From Rubidibacter lacunae KORDI 51-2 (GTDB lineage: Bacteria > Cyanobacteriota > Cyanobacteriia > Cyanobacteriales > Rubidibacteraceae), in assembly GCF_000473895.1 (NCBI RefSeq), contig NZ_ASSJ01000021.1, positions 1-57,769 on the forward strand: a stretch of DNA of 57,769 bases, in the 5' to 3' direction. A program made the position numbers and the translations under genes. This document shows positions 1 through 9,094 of the stretch, in pieces. Numbering within the stretch: position 1 is the first letter of the stretch; each line of letters begins with the position of its first letter. The notes beneath the pieces are model-generated. The model did no database searches and was not told the DNA's origin. It saw only the letters and a list, made by a program, of their open reading frames with translations.

Positions 1-168
1 AGCATTAGCGTCGGGAGGATGTCACCTCTGACGAATGTGGACCGGGCGATCGCCGCGCGCGGGACTACCATAGAAGCTGTTTGTGGTGGTCCCCGGCACG
101 CTGTATTCGAGGAAAAAATCCTCTTCCTGGCTTGCGCGATCGCCAGCAGCCATTCCAGCAAATTCGAT

Positions 169-1200
169 ATGAAAGCACGTAGCGGACAAGACTTCTGGGT
201 ATGGCATCTCTGGCTGTTTGCCAGCGCGCTGATCTTGGTATTCTTCGTGCGCTACTTGTTCTGGGCGCCCGAAGGCGGCTTTAGCGCTCGCGCCGACGCC
301 ACTGGCGTTGCCCGCGCGATTGTGGTGCTGTTCGTCGTTGCCGTCATCGTCAATGCGATCAATACCTACTCGGTCTTCTTTGAGTTCGATGCCATCAAAC
401 AATCGCGCGGCATCTTTGGCAAACACGTCGCAACTCTGCGCGAAATCTCCGCTAACAAGATCGCAATCGACCAACAGTTCTCGTTAGAGATCGTTGAGAA
501 TAAACTGCTCCGGCGCGAAGGTTGGGTCCAGCTTTCCTCAAACCTGCTGATCACGCTCGGGATGATTGGAACGGTTCTGGGATTGACAATCGCAATGGGT
601 CAGCTATCCGGCACCATTGCTGCCATCCGCGATAACATCGCTGCGAGCGCGGACGGCTCCCTTCCCGACCTCGACGCCCCAATCGCGGGCCTCAGCGGCG
701 CGCTTGCCGGGATGTCAACGGCATTTTTGACAACCTTACTGGGAGCCGTGCTCGGGGGCCTGACCTTAAAACTGCTCAGCCATTCGACGGTCAACTTGAT
801 CGAAGACCTGGTCGATAACATCCGCCATAAAACCGAAGCAGAAGTGATTCCCGCCTTGCAACGCGAAGTCTGGGAAAGGGAAATGCTCGAGCTGGCCCGC
901 GCCCATGAAAGCGTCAAGACCTTCGTCGATGGTGCGAGCGACGTGGAGCAATCGTTGAGAAACTATACCCAGAGTATGGCAACGGCATCCTCGCAAATGA
1001 GCGCGATCGCCGACGACATCACGACCAAACTCAACGATTACGCCGAAGAGTCTCGCCAGGGTTATCTCCAGTCAAAAGCAGATGCGCTTTTAAATCGGTT
1101 CCGACAGCTTACCAATGCCTGGTTCGGCATTGCCGTTTTCCTCGGCGTCGTTCTGCTCCTACAAACCGGCGCGATTGTTGTCTTCTTTGCCAGTCGCTAG
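169..1200 (+). CDS. MotA/TolQ/ExbB-like proton-channel membrane protein
   Basis: The product (343 aa) has two N-terminal membrane segments (about residues 10-33 and 50-75). A conserved MotA/ExbB-type helix pair follows: GMIGTVLGLTIAM near residue 140 and GMSTAFLTTLLGAVLG near residue 190. In the known family these two helices line the ion channel that drives a 5:2 rotary complex. After them comes an acidic helical region of about 100 residues and then, unusually, a fifth hydrophobic segment at the extreme C-terminus (GIAVFLGVVLLLQTG). MotA, TolQ and ExbB end in the cytoplasm. The frame is open from an ATG at 19, but residues encoded by 19-168 look non-coding and span a HIP1-like site, so I chose the ATG at 169. 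No good ribosome site supports either start. The next gene encodes the likely MotB-type partner 73 bp downstream. Family membership is fairly secure; the energised process is unknown. Confidence 0.7.
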   Translation: MKARSGQDFWVWHLWLFASALILVFFVRYLFWAPEGGFSARADATGVARAIVVLFVVAVIVNAINTYSVFFEFDAIKQSRGIFGKHVATLREISANKIAIDQQFSLEIVENKLLRREGWVQLSSNLLITLGMIGTVLGLTIAMGQLSGTIAAIRDNIAASADGSLPDLDAPIAGLSGALAGMSTAFLTTLLGAVLGGLTLKLLSHSTVNLIEDLVDNIRHKTEAEVIPALQREVWEREMLELARAHESVKTFVDGASDVEQSLRNYTQSMATASSQMSAIADDITTKLNDYAEESRQGYLQSKADALLNRFRQLTNAWFGIAVFLGVVLLLQTGAIVVFFASR

Positions 1201-1273
1201 CCGGATCGAGTGCGGGCTGGCTAACAACTGAAACGACCGGCATTCAACCTACTCGAAACGCAAGGACCTTGAC

Positions 1274-1939
1274 ATGAGACGCCGACGCCGAGCTCCCCGT
1301 GGAGAATCGATCTTCGAATTGCTCTCCGACATTAGCTTGTCGGCGCTGGGGCTGTTTCTGATCGTCTTTGTGATCTATGCGGTGTTGTTCGATTCGTCCG
1401 GCGCGTCCCCACAGGAAAACGAACGACTCAGGTCGAGGAACGAAGAACTCGATCGCGAAAACGAACGCCTTGCCGACGAGAATACCAGCCTCGAGGAACA
1501 GCTGGCCGATGCGGGCGATCGCGCGGAGGCAGCTGAACAAGAACTCCTCCAAATCGAGGAGCGCACGGAACTCACTGGCTACTATTCGGGTGACATCGAA
1601 AGCAAACTATATGCGCGAGCGAACGGTTGTACCGGAGCCTTCACAACCGTTTACGGCGAGCAGAACTTACTTTACATCGGCACGACCAATACGATTGTTT
1701 ACTCGACGGTCTATCCGGGGCACGGCGAGCTAACCTACCGCTTTCAAGGCGAGTTAACTGGCAACGTGTTTGAGAGCGACGACACGCAATACTCGCGCAC
1801 GCAGGCACTCGAAGCATGTGGCAATCCCACGCAAAATCGCATTCGCGTGGAGTTCTACGACGACAACGCTAAGGTCTATTTCCTAGACGGCACGATTGAG
1901 TCGGAGTCCAAACCCGAAATCCTCCGCCGCGTGACCTAG
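1274..1939 (+). CDS. MotB/ExbD-like single-TM protein with coiled coil, no OmpA domain
   Basis: This 221-aa protein starts with an arginine-rich cytoplasmic tail. One membrane segment follows (about residues 16-40, SDISLSALGLFLIVFVIYAV) with an aspartate, Asp19, at its cytoplasmic side. That is the arrangement around the proton-carrying Asp in MotB, ZorB and ExbD. Next is a charged heptad region (residues about 50-100, rich in Glu, Arg, Asn, Leu) that should form a coiled coil. The last 120 residues look like a beta-rich domain with two cysteines and match nothing I recognise. The peptidoglycan-binding OmpA domain of MotB and ZorB is absent. The ATG follows a weak AAGGA about 8 bases upstream. 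The gene is probably co-transcribed with the MotA-like gene. The role as stator partner is inferred from the pairing and the Asp position. Confidence 0.6.
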   Translation: MRRRRRAPRGESIFELLSDISLSALGLFLIVFVIYAVLFDSSGASPQENERLRSRNEELDRENERLADENTSLEEQLADAGDRAEAAEQELLQIEERTELTGYYSGDIESKLYARANGCTGAFTTVYGEQNLLYIGTTNTIVYSTVYPGHGELTYRFQGELTGNVFESDDTQYSRTQALEACGNPTQNRIRVEFYDDNAKVYFLDGTIESESKPEILRRVT

Positions 1940-2116
1940 GGTGAGGCGATTGCTCGAACGATCGCGTTGCCGCACAAGTGCATCCATCTATGACCTTGAA
2001 GATTTCTGGCATGAATGGTGCGGCTAGCGCGCGCGCGACTAGAATTCTGGGAGACTTTATTGTCGCCAAGATAGTCACCAAGATTGTCGCCAAGGGTTAC
2101 TGCCGAGGAACTGCCC

Positions 2117-2920
2117 GTGGACCGTGCATCGATTGGGGGAACGCTTGTCGCCGTTCTAGAAGATTTAACCTACATGCGCCGTCAGCTGCGTTCTGCTCAG
2201 CCCGCCCTGCGCGCGGCACTCGGTAAATTCGGACGTTCGCTGTCAATGTGGTTGGCCTGTGGGGCCGGCACGATCGCGTTGCTGCTCTGGAACTGGCAGC
2301 TCGTGTGCGCGACGGCCGCAGGCATTGCCACACTGGTGCTGGCTTACCTGATACCGACTCGCTACTGGCAACAGGTGCAAACGCGGGTGCTTCAGGTGTG
2401 GCAGGGTATTCCCCGGCACATGACACTGGCAGTGGTGAGTAGCGGCATCGTTGCCACGTTCGTCTACGCCGCACTTGCTATTTGGACGGCGGCGACCGAT
2501 CGCTGGTTGGCTGCTGGCGCGATCGCCCAGAGTGTGGCAACGTTTCTGACGCTCGGGTTGTTAGGCTGGCATGTCTTCGAGCGCCAACCGCAACGGTCTT
2601 TTGCTCGCGATCGCTACCTGCGCGAGCTAACCCACGCCGACGCGCTCAAGCGGCTGATTGCCGTCCGCTTATTGAGCGAGCGGGCACTAACCGGCGCGCA
2701 AGCCGAGCGCAAACATCTGGGCGAATATTTCTGCCTGTTGCACTCGCGCGAGTCCGAACCGTTAGTCCGTGCGGCAATTCTCGACAGTTTGCACCGGCTC
2801 GAACTAGCTCCCCCGCCACCGCGCCCCCAACCGCTGCTTGCCCTAGAGAAACGCGAACAACCCGTTGCGATCGCGGTTCCCAAACAGCTCGTCGTTCCCG
2901 TGGAAGAAACCGCTGGCTAA
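2117..2920 (+). CDS. Membrane protein with HEAT-like C-terminal helices, unknown function
   Basis: The 267-aa product has two hydrophobic hairpins, about four membrane segments between residues 35 and 160. A cytoplasmic helical part follows (ADALKRLIAVRLLSERA, then EPLVRAAILDSLHRLEL) resembling paired HEAT/armadillo helices. The end is a proline-rich tail. I chose the GTG at 2117. The frame is also open from a TTG at 2084, and neither has a strong ribosome site. It lies 177 bp after the MotB-like gene on the same strand and may share its transcript. I do not recognise a characterised family. A link to the motor-like pair is a guess from position only. Confidence 0.5.
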   Translation: MDRASIGGTLVAVLEDLTYMRRQLRSAQPALRAALGKFGRSLSMWLACGAGTIALLLWNWQLVCATAAGIATLVLAYLIPTRYWQQVQTRVLQVWQGIPRHMTLAVVSSGIVATFVYAALAIWTAATDRWLAAGAIAQSVATFLTLGLLGWHVFERQPQRSFARDRYLRELTHADALKRLIAVRLLSERALTGAQAERKHLGEYFCLLHSRESEPLVRAAILDSLHRLELAPPPPRPQPLLALEKREQPVAIAVPKQLVVPVEETAG

Positions 2921-3081
2921 GGGGGCTTTGGCACGAGCCACTCACCACATTTTTCAACCACACCTCAACTCCGAGTGAGAGCCTTACCAAAGCGATTGTC
3001 GATAGGATGTAAGTCTGCCAGCGAACGATGAAGTAATTGCTTTGCTAAGTTGGACTGGACATTCGCACGGACGTAAAAGAT

Positions 3082-4239
3082 TTGACTTCCGAGCAGCTAG
3101 CGCAGGTCGTTCGCGATCGCCTCGGTCGAGCGGGGGGGTGCCTGACGTTTGCCGAATTTATGGAGTTGGTGCTCTACCATCCCGAATGCGGTTATTACAG
3201 TTCGGGTACGGTTCGCATCGGTGCTGACGGCGATTTCTTTACCTCACCATCTTTGGGTCCGGACTTTGGCGAACTGCTCGCCGTGCAACTTGCCGAACTG
3301 TGGGAGTTTCTCGATCGCCCATCTCCATTTGCACTGGTCGAAATAGGTGCCGGTCAGGGGGTCTTGGCGGGCGATATTCTGTCCTGGCTGAAGGAGTCCC
3401 GCAAAGCTTGTTTTGCCGCGCTCGACTACCGCATCGTCGAATACGCACCGGCATTGATTGCAAGACAGCAACAGGAACTGACCGCATGGGGCGATCGCGT
3501 TCGCTGGCAAGCGTGGGACGAAATTCCAGACGGCTCCTTGATCGGATGTTGCTTCTCGAACGAACTCGTTGATGCGTTACCCGTCCATCGGGTCGCGATC
3601 GCGGATGGGAAAATACAGGAGGTCTACGTCACGCTGGATGCTGGCGATCGCCTGACGGAAAAAGTTGCCGAGCTATCAACCCCGAAGCTAAGGGAGTACT
3701 TCGACGAAGTCGGCATCAACCTCAGCGATCCGGCCTACCCCGACGGCTATCGAACGGAAGTGAATCTGTCAGCGATCGCGTGGCTGGAAACAGTCGCTTG
3801 CAAACTCGATCGCGGGTACGCGATCACGGTGGATTATGGTTATTCCGCGCAGAAACTTTATCGACCGCAGCGCAGCGACGGCACGCTGCAATGCTATTTC
3901 CAGCACCGCCGCCACAGCAATCCCTACGTCAACCTCGGCCGACAAGATATCACCGCACACGTCGACTTCACAGCACTCGATTGCTTCGGGCGATCGTTCG
4001 GACTGATAACAGTTGGCGCTACTCAACAAGGCTTATTTCTGATGGCACTGGGGTTAGGCGATCGGCTGATGGAATTATCGAGTGGGAAATTCGATGTCGC
4101 GCACGTACTGCAACGCCGCGATGCCCTCCACCAACTCATTAACCCGAGCGGACTGGGGGGATTCCAAGTGCTCGTGCAGGGGAAAAAGGTCGATCCCGCG
4201 CGCTCGTTACGCGGACTGACAGTGCCGCCATTAATGTAG
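3082..4239 (+). CDS. SAM-dependent methyltransferase, NDUFAF7/MidA family (COG1565)
   Basis: The protein (385 aa) is full length for the COG1565 family. After the FAEFMELVLYHPECGYYSSG segment comes the DFFTSPSLGPDFGELLA motif, then the SAM-binding strand LVEIGAGQGVLAGDIL (about residues 85-100). A later SNELVDALPVHRV motif is also typical of the family. The mitochondrial homologue NDUFAF7 methylates an arginine of a complex I subunit. The cyanobacterial substrate is not known, though an NDH-1 subunit is an obvious candidate. The start is a TTG at 3082; no better in-frame ATG precedes the conserved N-terminus. It is followed by a convergent kinase gene. Confidence 0.85.
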   Translation: MTSEQLAQVVRDRLGRAGGCLTFAEFMELVLYHPECGYYSSGTVRIGADGDFFTSPSLGPDFGELLAVQLAELWEFLDRPSPFALVEIGAGQGVLAGDILSWLKESRKACFAALDYRIVEYAPALIARQQQELTAWGDRVRWQAWDEIPDGSLIGCCFSNELVDALPVHRVAIADGKIQEVYVTLDAGDRLTEKVAELSTPKLREYFDEVGINLSDPAYPDGYRTEVNLSAIAWLETVACKLDRGYAITVDYGYSAQKLYRPQRSDGTLQCYFQHRRHSNPYVNLGRQDITAHVDFTALDCFGRSFGLITVGATQQGLFLMALGLGDRLMELSSGKFDVAHVLQRRDALHQLINPSGLGGFQVLVQGKKVDPARSLRGLTVPPLM

Positions 4240-4351
4240 GCGAGCGTTGCCGAAATGGCGGGTTCGCAAGGAAGCTCAGGGCTAGCCAGCTATCAATTCA
4301 GCTTGAAGCCGACGAACTCGCGTTCGGTCGGGCAAAGGTTGCGGGCAGTCT

Positions 4352-6085
4352 TTACCACGCGTTCAGTTTTTCCTGTCGCTCGTAGAGGGGAGCGAGCGAC
4401 TGCACGATCGCTGTTGCCGCTTGGGAGCCCTCGCAACGCTCGCCGATGCTCTGTGCTGCTTCGTGCAGGCGCATTCTCAACGCGTCCAGCGACGCAAAAC
4501 TCCGAAATAGCTGGCAGAGCAAGCTGTCGAGTTCATAGGTTTTAATCGTCGACCAATCCTGACCGCTGAGGCCTAACTGGTAGTGCAACACCGAGAAAAT
4601 AAGAATCTTCGCGCGTAGCGGAGTTGTGTACTTCATGACGTCGAAGCGCAGATCGAACGGATCGTACCCGAGTGCCTGGACCGTCGACCGGTCGGTCTTG
4701 AGCTCCAATGGGTTTGAAGGCTCTGACGTTTCGGCCGTGCCGCCGGTTGTTGAAGACGTATCTGAGGAGTTGTCGCCCGAGTGAGTCGCTTCGCTCCCTG
4801 CCGGGGGCGCGGAATCCGCCGTTGCATCCCGATCGGCGGCATCGCTTAGGGCGTCAGGATTGAAGGGGTTTTCGCCGCCAGTATCTTTATCGCCCTTGAT
4901 GGCGGTGTCGGGATCCCCCTCCTCTGAGGCTGGATCGGCATAGAGCTGCCCAAACTGGGAGGCGATCGCTTCGCCTACACGCGCGTACTTTTCGGGCTTG
5001 TTAAGCGTTTGTACGATTCCATTCAACAAACTGCTGAAGCGCTGTAGCGTTGGATGCAGCTGATAGAGTTCGCGCACCAAATCACGAGTGCGATAGGCAA
5101 GCAGGCGATTTTGGTCGTTTTCCCATTCGTTGTGGCGGGCGTAATAAAGCAGCTTTTTGACGCGAGAGAAGTCCGAATATTGCTTGAGTTCGTTAACAAC
5201 AGTATCGAGTAACTCTTCTTCCGCAGCCGTCAGCTCGGGCTGCTCGATCTCGATTTGCAACAAATGCTGGCACGCCTGCAAGGCTTCAATTGTGTCGGCA
5301 ACTGAGTCGAAGCGCTTGCGATAGTCCCAAGCCACCATGCGATCGAGAATATCTGCGAGCCGAGCATCCGCATGCGGAGCCCGCTCTCGCCAAACCTTAT
5401 TCCCTTCGGAGTCTTCCAGCAGGCGCTTGGGTGAGACGCCGGTCAGTGCTTGAATGGCAATTCGACCGACGGCAAAGATGTCGCTACTAAAACGCGGCTT
5501 GCCGTTTTGTTGCTCGGCTGGCATATACGACGGCGTCCCCACAGCCACAGTCAACAGCGTCGGTTCGCCCCCTTCATACTTCACTGCTGTGACACGCTTG
5601 ACCGACCCGAAGTCGATTAGTACCAAACGCCCGTCAGCCGTGCGACGGATTAAGTTGGCTGGCTTGATATCTCGATGGATAACGCTGTTCTCGTGGACGA
5701 AATAAAGCAGTCCGAGCACGTCATTCAGGAACAATAACACCTGTGCGTTTGTCCAGCGTCGCCTTTTCTTAAGCTCCGAGCTCAGCGACGTTCCATCGAT
5801 AAATTCTTGAACCAAGAAAAACTTCTCGTTTTCTTCAAAATGAGCCTTGAGTTCGGGAATCTGGTCGTGTACGCCTACTTGCGACAGCACTTCGGCTTCT
5901 TCCTGAAACAGGCGTCGCGCGGTCTTCAGCACCCACTCCTTGCTAAACTGCGGCTTGAGCTGCTTGACAACGCACGGCGGGGCACCCGGAAAATCCAGAT
6001 CCCGTGCTAAAAACGTATCGCTGAAGCCGCCGCTACCAAGCTGCTCGACAATTTCGTAGCGCCCTCTCAAGGTCGTTCCCAGCAT
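4352..6085 (-). CDS. Serine/threonine protein kinase with long C-terminal extension
   Basis: Residues about 10-275 form a Hanks-type kinase domain. It has the glycine loop LGSGGFSDTFLARD, the VVKQLK lysine, the catalytic loop HRDIKPANLI, DFGSVKRV in place of the usual DFG-led activation segment, and GTPSYMPAEQ. This subtype, with DFGSVK, is common in cyanobacterial kinases. The rest (577 aa in total) has helical stretches around residues 290-380, a low-complexity acidic Ser/Thr/Gly linker around residues 400-470, and a final helical block of unknown type. No membrane segment or repeat sensor domain is visible, so it is probably soluble. I chose the ATG at 6085 because it directly precedes the conserved LRGRYEI entry to the kinase fold. 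The frame extends to a TTG at 6133. Confidence 0.85.
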   Translation of the reverse strand: MLGTTLRGRYEIVEQLGSGGFSDTFLARDLDFPGAPPCVVKQLKPQFSKEWVLKTARRLFQEEAEVLSQVGVHDQIPELKAHFEENEKFFLVQEFIDGTSLSSELKKRRRWTNAQVLLFLNDVLGLLYFVHENSVIHRDIKPANLIRRTADGRLVLIDFGSVKRVTAVKYEGGEPTLLTVAVGTPSYMPAEQQNGKPRFSSDIFAVGRIAIQALTGVSPKRLLEDSEGNKVWRERAPHADARLADILDRMVAWDYRKRFDSVADTIEALQACQHLLQIEIEQPELTAAEEELLDTVVNELKQYSDFSRVKKLLYYARHNEWENDQNRLLAYRTRDLVRELYQLHPTLQRFSSLLNGIVQTLNKPEKYARVGEAIASQFGQLYADPASEEGDPDTAIKGDKDTGGENPFNPDALSDAADRDATADSAPPAGSEATHSGDNSSDTSSTTGGTAETSEPSNPLELKTDRSTVQALGYDPFDLRFDVMKYTTPLRAKILIFSVLHYQLGLSGQDWSTIKTYELDSLLCQLFRSFASLDALRMRLHEAAQSIGERCEGSQAATAIVQSLAPLYERQEKLNAW

Positions 6086-6133
6086 CTGTATCGGTTTGCG
6101 TTCGGCAAATTCAGTGGAAGAACTTTTTACCAA

Positions 6134-6753
6134 CTAATCGGGCAGATGAGACGCGTGCCAACTGACATGCCTGTTTACACCGTTACGCGATCGCTTTCGG
6201 TCCGTGATGGAGATCGGTGACTGCTTCCAATCTGAGCAGCTGCATGACCAGACACAAGACAACATTCTGGCGTGACACATATCACTTACGCAATGATGTT
6301 AACATCCTGCCCCTCAGTCGACAACGCCAACGTGCTTGCCTAATCTTTGTCTGTGCGCGTTGTGCTATGGGCAGTTAGGCAGTTGCGCTGCTCCTCAGCG
6401 ATCGCATGCTGGTTAAAGTCTACTCAATCACTTCTATGCCGAGCATGGAGCGCGATCGCATCGCGACCCTGATATCAATCGGTCCGCTCGACTGCTTGAC
6501 TGAGAAGGCACTCATTTGACTGCGAGTTTGCTCGAGAGGTTGACTGCCAGCGCGGTCCGCCTGCTTGTACCAACGGGAGCACCGCCGCCTGTTGTTCCAC
6601 CAGTAGTAGCCGAACGACTGCCGAGGAGGAAGCAGTCTGGTGGTGGGCACCCGCAGCCGCTCTGGACTGCCCTAGAATAGAGCAATATTTCACCTGCACG
6701 CGAATGGCGCGATTAGCAGGTGTCACAGCGCTCCCTGCTATTTCAGCCTTCTG
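6134..6753. other. Intergenic region, no gene recognised
   Basis: These 620 bases separate the divergent kinase and aminotransferase genes and should hold both promoters. Several HIP1-like GCGATCGC sites occur. The short reading frames here have no recognisable protein features. No clear hairpin with a T-tract is visible. Confidence 0.5.
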
Positions 6754-7671
6754 ATGCCGTACACGTATCTGCCCGTTGCCTTCTTTCAAAATCGCTTTAT
6801 CCCCTTTACCGACGCCAAGATCTCGATTGCCACGCACGCATTGCACTATGGAACGGCAGCCTTCGGCGGTTTGCGCGGCATCATCGATCCTCAAAATTCG
6901 CAGCAGGTGCTACTATTTCGCCTCGACCGACATGCCGCACGCCTGTCGCAAAGCGCTCGTTTTTTGCACTATGACCTGCCAGCTGAAAAGATTCAGGCAT
7001 CGATCGTCGAGTTCGTCCGCCATAACCGACCGACAAAATCTTTCTACATTCGCCCATTGGTCTACACCTCCGACTTGGGCATTGCACCACGCCTGCATGA
7101 GGTCGAGAAAGATTGTTTGATTTATGGAATCGAACTGGGCGACTATTTACCGGCTGATGGGGTTCGCTGCCGAATCAGTTCTTGGTGCCGCCAAGAGGAT
7201 CGCAGCCTGCCTCTGCGCGGCAAGATCAGTGGCGCGTACATTACCTCATCTCTTGCCAAAACCGAAGCGGTAGCATCGGGTTTCGATGAGGCGATCTTGT
7301 TAACCGCACAGGGCAAGGTGAGCGAAGCCACGGGCATGAACATCTTTATCGTGCGGAACGGGCAGCTAATCGCCCCCGATGTCTGTCAAGACGTACTTGA
7401 AGGGATTACTCGCGATAGCGTTCTGACGATCGCTCGCGACTTGGGCATCCCCGTTGCCGAGCGTCCGGTGGATAAGTCCGAACTGTATGCAGCAGAGGAA
7501 GTTTTCTTAAGCGGCACGGCGGCTAAAATCACACCAGTCAAGCAAATTGAAAGTTACGAACTTCCTAGCGAGCGCCCGATCGCCAATCGCTTGCGGTCGA
7601 TGCTGGCTGCGATCGTTGAGGATCGCGAACCTGCTTACCGAAACTGGGTCGATCGCGTACCGCTGACTTGA
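6754..7671 (+). CDS. ilvE: Branched-chain amino acid aminotransferase (fold-type IV PLP)
   Basis: This 305-aa enzyme interconverts valine, leucine and isoleucine with their 2-oxo acids using glutamate/2-oxoglutarate. The N-terminus has the typical HALHYGTAAFGGLRG motif. The PLP lysine is expected in RGKISGAYITSSLAKTEA (around residue 157). The cofactor-site motifs EATGMNIFIVRNG and ITRDSVLTIA follow, and a FLSGTAAKITPV block lies near the C-terminus. All the main class IV landmarks are present at normal length. The enzyme is cytosolic. It stands alone between unrelated genes. A D-amino acid transaminase is less likely because the GTAAFGGLRG entry is of the BCAT type. Confidence 0.93.
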   Translation: MPYTYLPVAFFQNRFIPFTDAKISIATHALHYGTAAFGGLRGIIDPQNSQQVLLFRLDRHAARLSQSARFLHYDLPAEKIQASIVEFVRHNRPTKSFYIRPLVYTSDLGIAPRLHEVEKDCLIYGIELGDYLPADGVRCRISSWCRQEDRSLPLRGKISGAYITSSLAKTEAVASGFDEAILLTAQGKVSEATGMNIFIVRNGQLIAPDVCQDVLEGITRDSVLTIARDLGIPVAERPVDKSELYAAEEVFLSGTAAKITPVKQIESYELPSERPIANRLRSMLAAIVEDREPAYRNWVDRVPLT

Positions 7672-7925
7672 GGTTCCTCGAGTAATATGGGGTTCGTCTG
7701 AGAAACTACGAGTTGGGCACCTCGAATCATTCGCTCAAGACCGAAGGTCGGCACAGCAGCATGGGCATTTAAGGCGCAAGCATGCCACAATCTAGCAATT
7801 TTTCCAAGGTGCACAATTTTAAGACTAGCCAGCAGTTGATACGCACTTCGATTGTTTTCGACTGATTGGACGCACGTTCCCAGACCCTTTGACTCCAAAC
7901 AATTCTTCAGCTTCGCCGGTTGAGG

Positions 7926-8306
7926 CTAGACTTCATTGGTGTCCGAAACTTGTTCTGGCTCGGCCAGATTGAGGTAACGTTTAACTGTTTGTTGCAGCAT
8001 TTCGCCCACAAGCTGTTCCGAAACCCCATGCTCGGTAGCTAACGCTTCAACAAGGTATCGTGCTTGATAGTTTCTTGCCGAGGTTGGAGACTTTGGCTCC
8101 ACACTCGTGCGTTCTTCGATGTTGAGTGCATGCTCCTGCCAGTTGTAGTCTTCGTCGGGGTAGTCGTGCACCACTTCCACCACAAAAGTTAGCAAAATCC
8201 CCTCTAATCGAGAGAACCGCAAGGTCATTTCAGGATATGCAGGGTCTCCTAGATATGGATTCTCTATGACGGAGACAAGTTTTTTGTAGTTGAATTCCTC
8301 AGACAT
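7926..8306 (-). CDS. Hypothetical acidic protein (126 aa)
   Basis: I do not recognise this protein. It is acidic and soluble, with no signal peptide or membrane segment. The N-terminal half looks like alternating strands (SRLEGILLTFVVEVVHDYP), and the second half is probably helical (EQLVGEMLQQTVKRYLNL). Codon use fits its neighbours, and the ATG start has a purine-rich stretch just upstream. It lies 151 bp downstream of the interrupted small gene at 8458-8733 on the same strand, and the two may once have been one transcript. It is probably a real gene of unknown function. Confidence 0.55.
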   Translation of the reverse strand: MSEEFNYKKLVSVIENPYLGDPAYPEMTLRFSRLEGILLTFVVEVVHDYPDEDYNWQEHALNIEERTSVEPKSPTSARNYQARYLVEALATEHGVSEQLVGEMLQQTVKRYLNLAEPEQVSDTNEV

Positions 8307-8457
8307 GTTGATTTTCCCGTTGGTAGGGGTGTGGAAGTTTGTTCGTTGAAGTTAAATACTGTACCCGAGAAACGAAGGCTTACAAAAAGCCCCCTCCGAG
8401 CACTCGAGGGACAGCGTATAGAAGCTCCAAGCAGCACGTGAGAACCATCGATAGGTC

Positions 8458-8733
8458 TTAGAACTTGACCCCGCGATAGGCATGGCGACCGGCAGCATGA
8501 GGCACGACAGCCGCTAGATCGACATACTTGGCTTCAGCCCTCCGATATTTGCCAACTCCGACTGCTCGGACGACCTTGAAGTTGAGAGCCGGCTTAGTGT
8601 ATTGTTGTCCGCGATCTTTAACGATCTTCGTTTCAAACGAGGCAGATAGGAGGCGCGTTTCTTCAAGGCAAAGCCCCTACTCCCGTCCCCTCAGAGGAAC
8701 CATGGAGATGAACGACTTATTTTCTGTAGCCAT
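8458..8733 (-). pseudogene. Small basic protein gene interrupted by an in-frame amber codon
   Basis: Read from the ATG at 8733, this 92-codon frame is open except for one TAG at 8677-8679 (minus strand). It begins MATENKSFISMVPLRGRE. After the TAG it continues with a convincing basic sequence (ALNFKVVRAVGVGKYRRAEA, then a C-terminal AYRGVKF) to a TAA. The continuity of the frame on both sides of the stop suggests one small gene broken by a point mutation, a sequencing error, or recoding. The family is not recognised. The gene at 7926-8306 follows on the same strand. Confidence 0.4.
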
Positions 8734-9094
8734 TGTTACCGTTTGTGCGAGCCCTGTCAACCGAGTCAGTGGAAGTCCCATTTCATGAAGGGGTTCCTTG
8801 AAGAATGGTTATGAGAGGGGACTTCATGTCGGGGGAGTTGCCGGTGTTTGGCCAGCTTTTTAGGGGTGAATTCGCAAGCTGACGCGCTAAAGGGTAAACG
8901 TGCGGTATGCTGCACCCACCCCTGACTTCTTCAAGGTTGTTTGCGATCGCAGTATCGCAATAAGTAGCTCTGTCCGAAGCTCGTGCGCGATCGCACTCGT
9001 TGCCAAAGTGATACAACCCTAACGTGCACCTAACGCGGCACCTGCTATGATATGGAACTGCTGTAGGTAAGTACAAATCACTAGCTAACGCCCG
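8734..9094. other. Intergenic region, no gene recognised
   Basis: About 360 bases lie between the divergent small genes. They contain HIP1 sites near 8943 and 8990 and a TATGAT near 9046 that could be a -10 element for the downstream gene. No matching -35 is clear. Nothing else is recognised. Confidence 0.4.

Noticed and set aside
1-168. Upstream in-frame extension of the MotA-like gene from an ATG at 19.
   Set aside because: The encoded 50 residues show no conserved character and the GGGAGG is too close to that ATG, so the start at 169 is preferred.
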